45,080 bases of DNA. Source: JAUSPI01 sp964650385. Its GTDB lineage: Bacteria > Desulfobacterota > Syntrophia > Syntrophales > JADFWA01. The position numbers and the translations under genes were made by a program. A model generated the notes under the pieces. It was given only the letters and a program-made list of their open reading frames with translations, did no database searches and was not told where the DNA came from. Of this stretch, positions 1-7,727 are shown piece by piece; position 1 is the stretch's first letter; every line of letters starts with the position of its first letter. The stretch covers positions 1 to 45,080 of the forward strand of contig CAZYTP010000012.1 of NCBI GenBank assembly GCA_964650385.1, written 5' to 3'.

Positions 1-1
1 A

Positions 2-301
2 AAGAACAGAATGCTTGGCACTCATATGCAAATTCTTAACCGGAAATTACTGAATTATTATAGTCTTGATGCCATTATCTCTGTCGGATATCGAGTAAAA
101 TCGAAAAGAGGCACCCAATTCCGCATCTGGGCCAATAAAATACTGAAAGATTATCTTGTCACGGGTTATGCGCTGAATGAAAAGAGATTACAATTACAGA
201 TTGAAAAATATGAAGCGCTTAAACAATCGATCAGGCTTATCGATAATATAGTTGATCGCAAACTGCTTTCCACTCTTATGCCAGCTAATTTGGCTATTTA
301 A
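2..301 (+). pseudogene. RhuM/Fic-type protein remnant, 5' end outside window
   Basis: The frame is open to the left edge, so the first in-window ATG codons (11 and 26) need not be the start. The segment matches the conserved N-terminal block of RhuM-type virulence and Fic-associated proteins: YYSLDAIISVGYRVKSKRG, then TQFRIWANKILKDYLV, then GYALNEKRL. In the full-length family this block is followed by a helical linker and often a Fic domain. Here the reading ends with a short unrelated tail at 299-301, and no Fic motif (HPFxxGNGR) follows in any frame. I read it as a 3'-truncated remnant. Family membership is recognised by eye; truncation is inferred. The next gene, a DUF4143 ATPase, has its own promoter. 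Confidence 0.6.
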
Positions 302-330
302 TCTCGGCATAAAAATTCCTGAATAAAACC

Positions 331-382
331 TTGACAAATACTCTATATATTGAGTAAATTTACTCACTACACTGAGTAAATT
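331..382 (+). promoter_or_regulatory. Promoter with palindromic operator for the DUF4143 ATPase
   Basis: A consensus -35 box TTGACA lies at 331-336, with a TAAATT -10 candidate at 355-360 (18-base spacer). A perfect 16-base palindrome, TGAGTAAATTTACTCA, occupies 351-366 and covers the -10. A third half-site, TGAGTAAA, follows at 373-380 and pairs as a spaced inverted repeat with the second half of the palindrome. The layout suggests a repressor that blocks RNA polymerase. The regulator is not identified; autoregulation is one possibility. Confidence 0.55.
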
Positions 383-403
383 GTTAACTGTAGGATAATA
401 CAC

Positions 404-1585
404 ATGTTTAAACGGCCAGTTTATAATACTATCTTTAAAAGAGTCTTTGAACCAAGGCGTTTCATGCAGGTGCTGTTGGGTCCCCGGCAAACGGGCAAGA
501 CTACCCTCGCACGTCAGCTTCTTGATGACATTAAAATGCCTGTCCACTATGCTTCTGCAGATGAACCAACCTTGAAGAGTCCTTCGTGGATCGAACAGCA
601 ATGGGAAGCGGCACGCACAAAGGCTCGAACAGGCAAGGCGCTCTTTGTCCTCGATGAGGTTCAGAAGATCACCGGATGGTCTGAAACTGTAAAACGCTTG
701 TGGGATGAAGATTCCGCAGAAGGTCTTTCTCTGTATGTGATTGTGCTCGGTTCGTCACCCCTTCTCGTACAGAGCGGGCTGACAGAGAGCCTTGCAGGCA
801 GATTTGAGGTTATACCGATTACACACTGGTGTTTTTCCGAAATGCGTGAAGCCTTTGGATGGAACATGGAACAATATATTTTCTATGGCGGATATCCAGG
901 CTCAGCAGATTTGATTAATGATCACAAGCGATGGTCTCATTATGTCATGGACTCTCTTATAGAAACCACAGTATCAAGGGATATCCTGCTTATGAAACGC
1001 GTGGATAAACCTGCTCTGCTTCGTCGTCTTTTCGATCTCGGCTGTGCCTATTCGGGGCAGATTCTCTCATATCAAAAAATGGTCGGTCAGCTTCAGGATG
1101 CCGGTAATACCACGACTCTTGCTCATTACCTGAATCTACTTCAAGGTGCGGGATTGCTGACTGGTTTACCTAAATATGCGGGACAGGTAGTACGCCGGCG
1201 GGCCTCAAGCCCGAAACTCCAGGTACTCAATACTGCCCTTATGGCAGCGCCGTCACAACTTACCCTTGATGAAGCTAAAAGTAATTCTGAATATTGGGGA
1301 CGATTAGTTGAGTCGGCGGTCGGTGCCACATTGGTCAACGGGCTTAGGGGTACACAGGCAGATCTTTTCTACTGGTCGAGCCGCAGCCGCGAAGTAGCTT
1401 TCGTTTTACAGCGTGGCGATAACCTGGTCGCTATAGAAGTAAAAAGCAGTCTCCGGAAAACGAGCATTTCAGGCATTGAAGCTTTTTCCAAGGCGTTTCG
1501 AGTAAAAAGAAAGTTGCTCGTGGGAGCCCAGGGAATTTCTTTGCAGGAATTTTTACTCACACCACCGGAAAAGTGGCTGGATTAA
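404..1585 (+). CDS. AAA-type ATPase with DUF4143 C-terminal domain
   Basis: A 393-residue protein of the ATP-binding DUF4143 family. The Walker A motif GPRQTGKTT is at about residues 26-34 and Walker B, LFVLDE, at about 80-85, followed by a sensor-like VLGSSPLL. The C-terminal third is DUF4143 and contains the nuclease-fold-like string VAIEVKSS. These proteins are widespread, often patchily distributed and sometimes linked to mobile or defence regions, but their biochemical role is not established. The start at 404 follows a promoter and operator at 331-382. No partner gene is co-transcribed: a 148-base gap separates it from lipB. The remnant upstream and the private promoter suggest a horizontally acquired module. 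Confidence 0.85.
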   Translation: MFKRPVYNTIFKRVFEPRRFMQVLLGPRQTGKTTLARQLLDDIKMPVHYASADEPTLKSPSWIEQQWEAARTKARTGKALFVLDEVQKITGWSETVKRLWDEDSAEGLSLYVIVLGSSPLLVQSGLTESLAGRFEVIPITHWCFSEMREAFGWNMEQYIFYGGYPGSADLINDHKRWSHYVMDSLIETTVSRDILLMKRVDKPALLRRLFDLGCAYSGQILSYQKMVGQLQDAGNTTTLAHYLNLLQGAGLLTGLPKYAGQVVRRRASSPKLQVLNTALMAAPSQLTLDEAKSNSEYWGRLVESAVGATLVNGLRGTQADLFYWSSRSREVAFVLQRGDNLVAIEVKSSLRKTSISGIEAFSKAFRVKRKLLVGAQGISLQEFLLTPPEKWLD

Positions 1586-1733
1586 ATCATGCAGCATGCT
1601 ATAAATAAAAATTTGTCGTTTTGCTCGAAATGACAAAAAATTATAACACAATTTCTTTGTGAGGAAGAGTTAGGGTAGGGCGCTTTATCTTTTACGAAAT
1701 TATCACTTTTAGTCAGGGGGTGCTTTTAGAACC

Positions 1734-2453
1734 TTGAAACCCGAAACTCAAAATCCGCAACTAAAAACGTGGCTTTGCGCAGAACTGCCTGCCATTCAGT
1801 ACAGGGAAGCTCTGGCTCTGCAGCATAGTCTTGTAGCTGCGAGAAAAGAGAGGGTCCTTGATTCTGAAATTGTCTTGTTGCTGGAGCACCCCCCTGTTTT
1901 TACCCTTGGCCGCAGGGGAGGGGAGGAGAACCTGATTGTATCGGGGGCATTTCTTGAAGAATCGAAAATTCCGGTAATACAGGTGGAGCGTGGCGGCGAC
2001 ATTACCTTTCATGGTCCCGGCCAGCTCGTTGTGTATCCTATTCTTGACCTGAAAGAAGTAAGGCTGAGTGTGGTTGATTATGTTACGGGTCTCGAAGAGA
2101 TTATGATTCGTACGGCCGGGGATTGGGGAATTACGGCTGAGCGTAATCCCATAAACAGGGGAATCTGGGTTGGCAATAATAAGCTGGGGAGCGTTGGCAT
2201 AGCTATTCGCCGGGGGGTTTCTTTCCACGGTTTTGCATTTAACGTCAACCTCTCGTTGAAATATTTTAAATGGATAAATCCCTGCGGCCTGCAGCGTGTC
2301 GGGGTGACATCGATGAAACGGGAACTTTCACATAGCGTACCCATGAATCAGGTGTACAAGGCCGTGAAGAATCATATCGAGGCGGTTTTTGGGGTTGAGC
2401 TTGTAAATATAAACCTGTCGGAGCTGCATAATCTTTTGAAAAGCCCCGCATAG
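1734..2453 (+). CDS. lipB: Octanoyl-[acyl-carrier-protein]:protein octanoyltransferase LipB
   Basis: Transfers octanoate from acyl carrier protein to lipoyl domains, the first step of protein lipoylation. The signature RGGDITFHGPGQ is at 86-97. The catalytic pair is visible as Lys150 (NNKLGSVG) and Cys184 (INPCG), with SFHGFAFNVN between them. The length of 239 residues is normal. The start is TTG at 1734; a purine-rich AGGGGG lies 13 bases upstream, which is long, so the exact start is uncertain. lipA follows after 21 bases on the same strand, the classic lipB-lipA pair, so the two act in sequence on pyruvate or 2-oxoacid dehydrogenase or glycine cleavage proteins. Confidence 0.95.
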   Translation: MKPETQNPQLKTWLCAELPAIQYREALALQHSLVAARKERVLDSEIVLLLEHPPVFTLGRRGGEENLIVSGAFLEESKIPVIQVERGGDITFHGPGQLVVYPILDLKEVRLSVVDYVTGLEEIMIRTAGDWGITAERNPINRGIWVGNNKLGSVGIAIRRGVSFHGFAFNVNLSLKYFKWINPCGLQRVGVTSMKRELSHSVPMNQVYKAVKNHIEAVFGVELVNINLSELHNLLKSPA

Positions 2454-2474
2454 TAAAATAAATTTGAAGACATA

Positions 2475-3398
2475 ATGGTTCAGCACAGAGAAACAAAAGT
2501 ACGGGTTCCCAAACCCCGCTGGCTCAGACGAAGCCTTCCAACCGGAGCAGACTATGAAAAAGTCAGGACCATGCTCAAGGAAGGCAGGCTTCACACCGTC
2601 TGCCAGGAAGCCAGGTGCCCCAATCTCTGGGAATGCTTTTCCCGGCATACTGCGACTTTTCTGATTATGGGTTCCCGCTGCACACGCAACTGCCGTTTCT
2701 GCGCGGTGGCCCATGGACCATCAGAACCGCCTGATCCCGGTGAACCGAAAAGGGTTGCCGAGGCCGTACAAAGCATGGAGCTGGACTACGTGGTCGCTAC
2801 TTCCGTCACCCGGGATGATCTCCCGGACGGTGGGGCCGTTTTTTTTGCGGAAACGATTAAGGAAATTCGTAAAAAGGTACCTGATGTGCTTGTGGAGGTC
2901 TTAATACCTGATTTTCAGGGGAATGAAGATGCGCTTCGAACGGTTCTGGATGTTAGGCCCAACGTTTTGAACCATAACATAGAGACGGTTTCGCGTCTTT
3001 ATCCATCGGTCAGGCCTGATGCCGTGTACCGCCGCTCACTGGAACTCTTAAAAAGTGCGCAAAAGTATGATTCTGCCATTTTTACCAAATCGGGCCTCAT
3101 GCTCGGCCTGGGAGAATCTTCCGAAGAAATCCGCAATGCTCTTCAGGATCTTCTTGATGCGAACTGTAGCATACTGACACTGGGTCAATATCTTCAGCCA
3201 ACAAAGGAACACCTGCCGGTGGAACGTTTTATCCATCCTGATGAATTTGATAACCTGCGTGAAACCGCTCTCGAAATGGGTTTTTCTGGAGTTACAAGCG
3301 GGCCGTTTGTCCGGAGTTCTTATCATGCGAAAGAACTCTATCAAGCCGTATCTAAGGGGGTTGCTTGTCATTCTGAACTCGTTTCAGAATCTAAATAA
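2475..3398 (+). CDS. lipA: Lipoyl synthase LipA (radical SAM)
   Basis: Inserts two sulfurs into protein-bound octanoyl groups. The auxiliary 4Fe-4S motif is Cys43-x4-Cys48-x5-Cys54 and the radical SAM motif is Cys69-x3-Cys73-x2-Cys76 (CTRNCRFC). The C-terminal RSSYHA, whose first serine ligates the auxiliary cluster, is present. The protein forms an operon with lipB. Oddity: after the normal end (FVRSSYHAKELYQAV) the frame runs into a dispersed repeat that supplies the last residues (CHSELVSESK) and the stop. This tail is a by-product of repeat insertion and unlikely to matter for catalysis. Confidence 0.96.
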   Translation: MVQHRETKVRVPKPRWLRRSLPTGADYEKVRTMLKEGRLHTVCQEARCPNLWECFSRHTATFLIMGSRCTRNCRFCAVAHGPSEPPDPGEPKRVAEAVQSMELDYVVATSVTRDDLPDGGAVFFAETIKEIRKKVPDVLVEVLIPDFQGNEDALRTVLDVRPNVLNHNIETVSRLYPSVRPDAVYRRSLELLKSAQKYDSAIFTKSGLMLGLGESSEEIRNALQDLLDANCSILTLGQYLQPTKEHLPVERFIHPDEFDNLRETALEMGFSGVTSGPFVRSSYHAKELYQAVSKGVACHSELVSESK

Positions 3399-3491
3399 TA
3401 GAGATATCTTAAACTGATCCTGAGATCCTGAATCAAGTTCAGGATGACATAAACATAATTCAGGATGACATAGGACATGATTCGGAGTGAC
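3366..3491. repeat. Dispersed palindromic repeat cluster behind lipA
   Basis: Begins inside the lipA 3' end with TGTCATTCTGAACTCG and its inverse TTTCAGAATCT, then repeats the theme as CTGAATCAAGTTCAGGATGACA and TTCAGGATGACAT. The words TTCAG, ATGACA and TGTCAT recur in both orientations, typical of REP-like intergenic palindromes. A related copy lies at 10566-10637. The RNA would fold into small hairpins that could stabilise or end the lip transcript. Confidence 0.65.
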
Positions 3492-3510
3492 ACTAAAGGA
3501 TGTTCAGATA

Positions 3511-5172
3511 ATGATTAAACCGTCAAGAAATACAATAAAAGCCTTAATAATAATTTTGTCAATTTTGTTGCTAATTGCTTCGGTCATTACGGGATGTCGC
3601 AGGAGTGGTATAGAAGTGGCAATTATAACAACGGCAGACCTCCAAAGTAAGGTAATACCTTATGATACTAAAATAATGGTAGATGGAAAGGATCAAAAAA
3701 TTGCAGTCGGCGGATTGGAACGAATTTCATCATTGGCAAAAAAAATTGAATCTGAAGTTGATTATTCGCTTTTCGTATCAACAGGAGACGACTTGATAGG
3801 TGCTTTTTACGATAAGTTCAAAGGGGTTCCGGAAATCAAGGCTATGAATATGGCCGGATACGATGTAGTTACACCGGGCAATCATGAGTTTGATTTTGGA
3901 GTGGATCTTTATGTGGGTGCCATTAAAAATGCCAGGTTCGACATCGTATCTTCTAATCTTATAATCAAAAACGAAGCACTGTCTAAACTGATCAAGCCAT
4001 ATATTATCAAAGAGATCAACAGCTTGAAGGTTGGGGTGTTTGGCTTAATGACGCCGGAACTGTCGGAAGTTAGTAACGTAGGAGAAGAGGTTAGTGTTGA
4101 TAAAGATATTGTTAAGGTTGCTAAAGAGATGGTCGGCACATTGAAAAGCAAAGGAGCAACGATGATAGTTGCCCTTACACACATAGGCACGCCATTAGAT
4201 CGTGAATTGGCAAAAAAAGTAGAAGGGATACACGTTATTGTTGGTGGACATAGCCATGAATACGTTTATGAGACTGTGGAGGGTCCGAACGGCTGGAAGA
4301 CAGTAATAGTCCAGGATGGTGCCTGTGGTGAGAAAATGGGCGTTTTACGATTCAATTTTAACGGTAGGGTGAATAATTCAAGATGGCAAACGGTGGTGCT
4401 CGATAAAAGCGTGGGGAAAGATGAAAAAACAAAAGAATTTTTAGATGTATATGTAGATAAATACAATAAAAATTTGAAAAAACCGATCGGAATTAGTTTA
4501 ACTGACTTAGATGCACGTAAAGACTCAGTTAGAAAAAAAGAATCGATCCTTGGAAATTTAATAACAGATTCATGGATACATTGGTTCAAAACGAAGGGAA
4601 AAGATGTCGATGTGGCGCTTATTAACGGCGGTGCTATACGGGGGGACAGGGTGTATCCTGCCGGTCCTTTAACGCTTAAAGATCTACTTGATATCTATCC
4701 CTTTGGAGATACGGTAATGAAAACCACATTAAATGGCGCACAACTGCTTCAGGTCCTTGAAATAAGCGCATCTTCATTGAGGGTTCCAGGTGATGAATGT
4801 GTTGGAGGCAGTAGAGCGCAGGAGGGCGGTTTTTTGCAGGTGAGTGGTATAAGGTTTGATATCGACACGAAAAATAAGCCTTTTTGTGCCGTGTATGACG
4901 GTAGAAATGTCAAAACAATTCTTTCAAAGGGAAAAAGAGTCGTAAGGGCCGAAATTTTAGAAGATGGAACATGGAAACCCATTGAAAAAGATAAGGAATA
5001 TAACGTTCTGATAAACTCCTGGTTGGCAAATGGTGGAGACGGCTATTATATATTCCGGGATATTGATAACATGAAGGATACAACCTTTTCAGTAGTCGAT
5101 CTGTTATTCTTATATATAAAGAAAAACAGCCCGATTAATCCACGGTTGGAAGGAAGGATAAACATCAAATAA
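3511..5172 (+). CDS. Lipoprotein 5'-nucleotidase / 2',3'-cyclic phosphodiesterase family (UshA-like)
   Basis: An exported two-domain metallophosphoesterase, probably hydrolysing nucleotides or related phosphoesters outside the inner membrane. The hydrophobic N-terminus ends in a lipobox VITGC (Cys29), so it is likely an anchored lipoprotein. Metal-site motifs are TGDD (Asp93), GNHEFDFG (124-130), THIG (His224) and GGHSHE (His247, His249). The C-terminal nucleotide-binding domain has NGGAIRGD and WLANGGDGYY. Oddity: the usual first motif DxH reads DLQ (Asp43, Gln45), so one expected metal ligand is changed. ATG 3511 is preferred over an in-frame GTG at 3487 because AAAGGA sits 10 bases before it. 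It is monocistronic, between two repeat clusters. Confidence 0.85.
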   Translation: MIKPSRNTIKALIIILSILLLIASVITGCRRSGIEVAIITTADLQSKVIPYDTKIMVDGKDQKIAVGGLERISSLAKKIESEVDYSLFVSTGDDLIGAFYDKFKGVPEIKAMNMAGYDVVTPGNHEFDFGVDLYVGAIKNARFDIVSSNLIIKNEALSKLIKPYIIKEINSLKVGVFGLMTPELSEVSNVGEEVSVDKDIVKVAKEMVGTLKSKGATMIVALTHIGTPLDRELAKKVEGIHVIVGGHSHEYVYETVEGPNGWKTVIVQDGACGEKMGVLRFNFNGRVNNSRWQTVVLDKSVGKDEKTKEFLDVYVDKYNKNLKKPIGISLTDLDARKDSVRKKESILGNLITDSWIHWFKTKGKDVDVALINGGAIRGDRVYPAGPLTLKDLLDIYPFGDTVMKTTLNGAQLLQVLEISASSLRVPGDECVGGSRAQEGGFLQVSGIRFDIDTKNKPFCAVYDGRNVKTILSKGKRVVRAEILEDGTWKPIEKDKEYNVLINSWLANGGDGYYIFRDIDNMKDTTFSVVDLLFLYIKKNSPINPRLEGRINIK

Positions 5173-5303
5173 TCCGAAAGTTTCTGTGAATTGTCATATT
5201 AAATTTCCTGTAGCCCTGTCATGAGAGATCAAATCACTTTTCGATTACGTCTTGCTTGACACACAAGCCGCATTTTTTTTATACTTTACTAACTTTGATG
5301 CTT

Positions 5304-5422
5304 TCGTAAAAAGTCTGTCATTCCCGCGTAGGCGGGAATCCATAGAGGGCTAAGCGCTTGAAAAGACTGGATTCCCGTTTTCACGGGAATGACAAAATTG
5401 TGCATATTTCGACTTTTTACGA
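5304..5422. repeat. Compound palindromic element (MITE/REP-like, 119 bp)
   Basis: Perfect 12-base terminal inverted repeats, TCGTAAAAAGTC at 5304-5315 and GACTTTTTACGA at 5411-5422, enclose two inner hairpins, TTCCCGCGTAGGCGGGAA and ATTCCCGTTTTCACGGGAAT. The inner TGTCATTCCCG and CGGGAATGACA are themselves inverted. The element fills most of the gap between the nucleotidase and fecR genes. It has no coding capacity, so it would need enzymes supplied in trans to move. Confidence 0.7.
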
Positions 5423-5476
5423 GACTGTTAAATTTATTTGCTCTACATTTTAAAAGAAAAGGAAACTTTTTGTGGC

Positions 5477-6247
5477 ATGAAGAAAATATATAAAATCTGT
5501 TTAATTTTATGTTTGATTGTCATCCCTTCGTCATCATTTGCAGATGCGAACCGGTACATTGCAGGTACGGTAACGTTTATGATCGGGGACGTATTTGTCT
5601 CTTCTGATGGAAAGAATTGGAATGATGCCGATTTTGACATAAAAATTTATGCAGGAGATCAGATTAAAACAGGTATAGAATCACGATGTGAAATTACTTT
5701 TCCTGACGGTTCCATAATCAGGATGGAGGAAAAATCTCTTCAACAATTTAAAGGTGTTGAACCCCAAAAGACAGTAAAAAGTTCTTCCATATTCCTTTCA
5801 GCAGGCAAAATCTGGCTGAACGCAAGGAAAATCGTATCAAAAGACGAGAGTTTCCAGGTTAGAACAGACAAGGCAGTGTGTGCCATACGTGGAACAACTT
5901 TTCAGGTTGATGCTTCTGAAGAATCCACGCAGATCATTGTATTCAAAGGTGAGATTGCAACGTGGAGCACATTATTTGATAAAGTAGAAGGTAAAACAAA
6001 AGAGTCTGCTTCCCATCGTTCTCGCTCGGGCGAGGCGGTTATGGAGGTGCCTTTATCAAAACCTTCCACGCTAACCGGTCCACGTCCTGTAACAATGGAA
6101 AAGTGGGTAGAAATTGTAAAAGCTTTTCAACAGATTACAGTAGATGCTCAGGGACGATACGAAAAACAGGATCTGGATATTAAAAATATTTCCAAAGATT
6201 CCTGGGTAGTCTGGAATATGACCCGCGACAGCATGGCGGGTAAGTAA
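5477..6247 (+). CDS. Secreted FecR-domain protein
   Basis: About 256 residues from ATG 5477. A Sec signal peptide (KKIYKICLILCLIVIPSS, then SSFADA) precedes a FecR domain, recognised by YIAGTVTFMIGDVFVSSDGKNW, then AGDQIKTGIESRCEITFPDGSIIRM and the motif VRTDKAVCAIRGTTFQV. Such stand-alone FecR proteins are periplasmic beta-rich proteins and are not the TonB-linked anti-sigma FecR. The start is chosen at MKK because the upstream in-frame codons do not look like a signal peptide; AAGGA is 13 bases away, so translation may be weak. The stop overlaps the next start (TAATG), so it is translationally coupled to the CHASE2 protein, a common pairing. Confidence 0.85.
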   Translation: MKKIYKICLILCLIVIPSSSFADANRYIAGTVTFMIGDVFVSSDGKNWNDADFDIKIYAGDQIKTGIESRCEITFPDGSIIRMEEKSLQQFKGVEPQKTVKSSSIFLSAGKIWLNARKIVSKDESFQVRTDKAVCAIRGTTFQVDASEESTQIIVFKGEIATWSTLFDKVEGKTKESASHRSRSGEAVMEVPLSKPSTLTGPRPVTMEKWVEIVKAFQQITVDAQGRYEKQDLDIKNISKDSWVVWNMTRDSMAGK

Positions 6248-7668
6248 TGAAATCTCACCGAAAATATATTGCAATCTTCTTTCTTGCCCTCTCGGGCTTT
6301 TTCATCCTTTTCCTCTCCATATTGTTGAAGGGTATCATCTTCAATATACTTGTCCAGGTAGACAATGATCTTTTTACGCAATTTCTATTGGCCAGGGAGC
6401 GGCTCAGGGAAGATACAAAAGCCGTTTACAGTGATGTTGTTATAGTCGGCATAGATGACAGGACACTAAATAAGCTTGGCGTGTATAGTCCTCAAAAATA
6501 TCGGAGATACCATGTTGATGTTCTTGCAAATATCCTTAAAGGACAACCAAAAGCCGTGGTTTACGATATCCTTTTCGGAGATTCACATGATGATCCGGAA
6601 GTCGACCGGAAACTTTCCGAGGTCATGAAAAAGGGGCATGTTTTCTCCGTCTGTTTTGGATCGGATCATGATCGATCAGGAGGCATGTTCAAACCGCTTG
6701 GCTTCAACATTCCCCAAAACCTTAATATGACATTTGAAAGCGAAAAAGGTTTTGAACCAATACTTCCTGCAATTTTTAATTCACTGGAGGGAGCTGGTCT
6801 TGCAAATGTCTATCCTGATAGAGATGGGATGCTAAGAAAAGTTCCTGTCTTCTTTAATGTAAATGACAAACTGTATTCAACTATCGCATTTGAGGTTTTC
6901 AGAAAAATAAATGGAATCCCTCATAGCGAAATTTTGATTGAAGACGGGAAGATAACGTCAGCGGGAACGACAATACCGGTTGATAATTACTGCAGGGCAT
7001 ATGTAAATATCGATAAGAAACATAGAATTAGAGGGATATCGTTTTACGATGTCTTGGCTGGCCGTGTGCCGGGCCGCTTTTTTCGCGACAAGGTTGTGTT
7101 TATGGCGGCAACCGCGACCGGCCTTGGAGATATGAAATTAGTTCCATTATACGGCTATATTGCCGGGGTCAGGATTCATGCCAACTTGCTTCTCAATCTC
7201 ACCTACAAAAATTTTATCCGTGAGATTTCAGGGAAACATTACTACATTCTAATATTTTTTGCTTCCCTCTTTTACACCTACATTTTTTACATGCGGCACG
7301 AACTGTCACCTTTTAAGATGATTACGAATTACATATCGGATATAGGAATCGTAACTAAGGCCGGCGAGATAATCCTGAAAATACCTGTTCTCAATCGTTC
7401 TTATGGGGTGATTAAAAAGAAGGGTGAAAAAAGCTATGGTCTGAAAATATTTTTTCTTGTGTTTTCTGAAATCAGGCAGAGGCTAGCGCCCCTTTTTATA
7501 CATTTAGTTATACTTTATCTCGCACTGTTTTTAATATTCTATGAGTTCAATATTTTTATCAAACCGTCTGCTGTCATGATACAGCTGCTTATCTCCTATA
7601 TTGTTGTTCTTGAGTTTAAGCGGATAGATTTCAGCGAGATATTACCTGCGGGAAAAAGTTCTAAATAA
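6247..7668 (+). CDS. CHASE2 sensor-domain membrane protein without recognisable effector
   Basis: A 473-residue protein. It has an N-terminal membrane helix (about 7-30), then a long extracytoplasmic CHASE2 domain with YSDVVIVGIDDRTL, QPKAVVYDILF, GLANVYPDRDGMLRKVP, FRDKVVFMAATATGLGD and a terminal GVRIHANLLLNL, then a helix near 334-350, a basic loop of about 70 residues, and two more helices. In most family members a cyclase, kinase or GGDEF domain follows CHASE2. Here the C-terminus is only a loop and membrane segments. Coupled to fecR by a one-base overlap, so the two probably work together at the inner membrane. The signal and output are unknown. Confidence 0.82.
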   Translation: MKSHRKYIAIFFLALSGFFILFLSILLKGIIFNILVQVDNDLFTQFLLARERLREDTKAVYSDVVIVGIDDRTLNKLGVYSPQKYRRYHVDVLANILKGQPKAVVYDILFGDSHDDPEVDRKLSEVMKKGHVFSVCFGSDHDRSGGMFKPLGFNIPQNLNMTFESEKGFEPILPAIFNSLEGAGLANVYPDRDGMLRKVPVFFNVNDKLYSTIAFEVFRKINGIPHSEILIEDGKITSAGTTIPVDNYCRAYVNIDKKHRIRGISFYDVLAGRVPGRFFRDKVVFMAATATGLGDMKLVPLYGYIAGVRIHANLLLNLTYKNFIREISGKHYYILIFFASLFYTYIFYMRHELSPFKMITNYISDIGIVTKAGEIILKIPVLNRSYGVIKKKGEKSYGLKIFFLVFSEIRQRLAPLFIHLVILYLALFLIFYEFNIFIKPSAVMIQLLISYIVVLEFKRIDFSEILPAGKSSK

Positions 7669-7727
7669 CGGTGCTAATTAACCAAATTAATTTTTTTTCA
7701 GAGAGAATGTTTTGCAGCCATAGAAAC

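Noticed and set aside
5304..5422. CRISPR-like repeats
   Set aside because: The repeats are inverted palindromes present once or twice, not direct repeats with spacers, and no cas genes are in the window.
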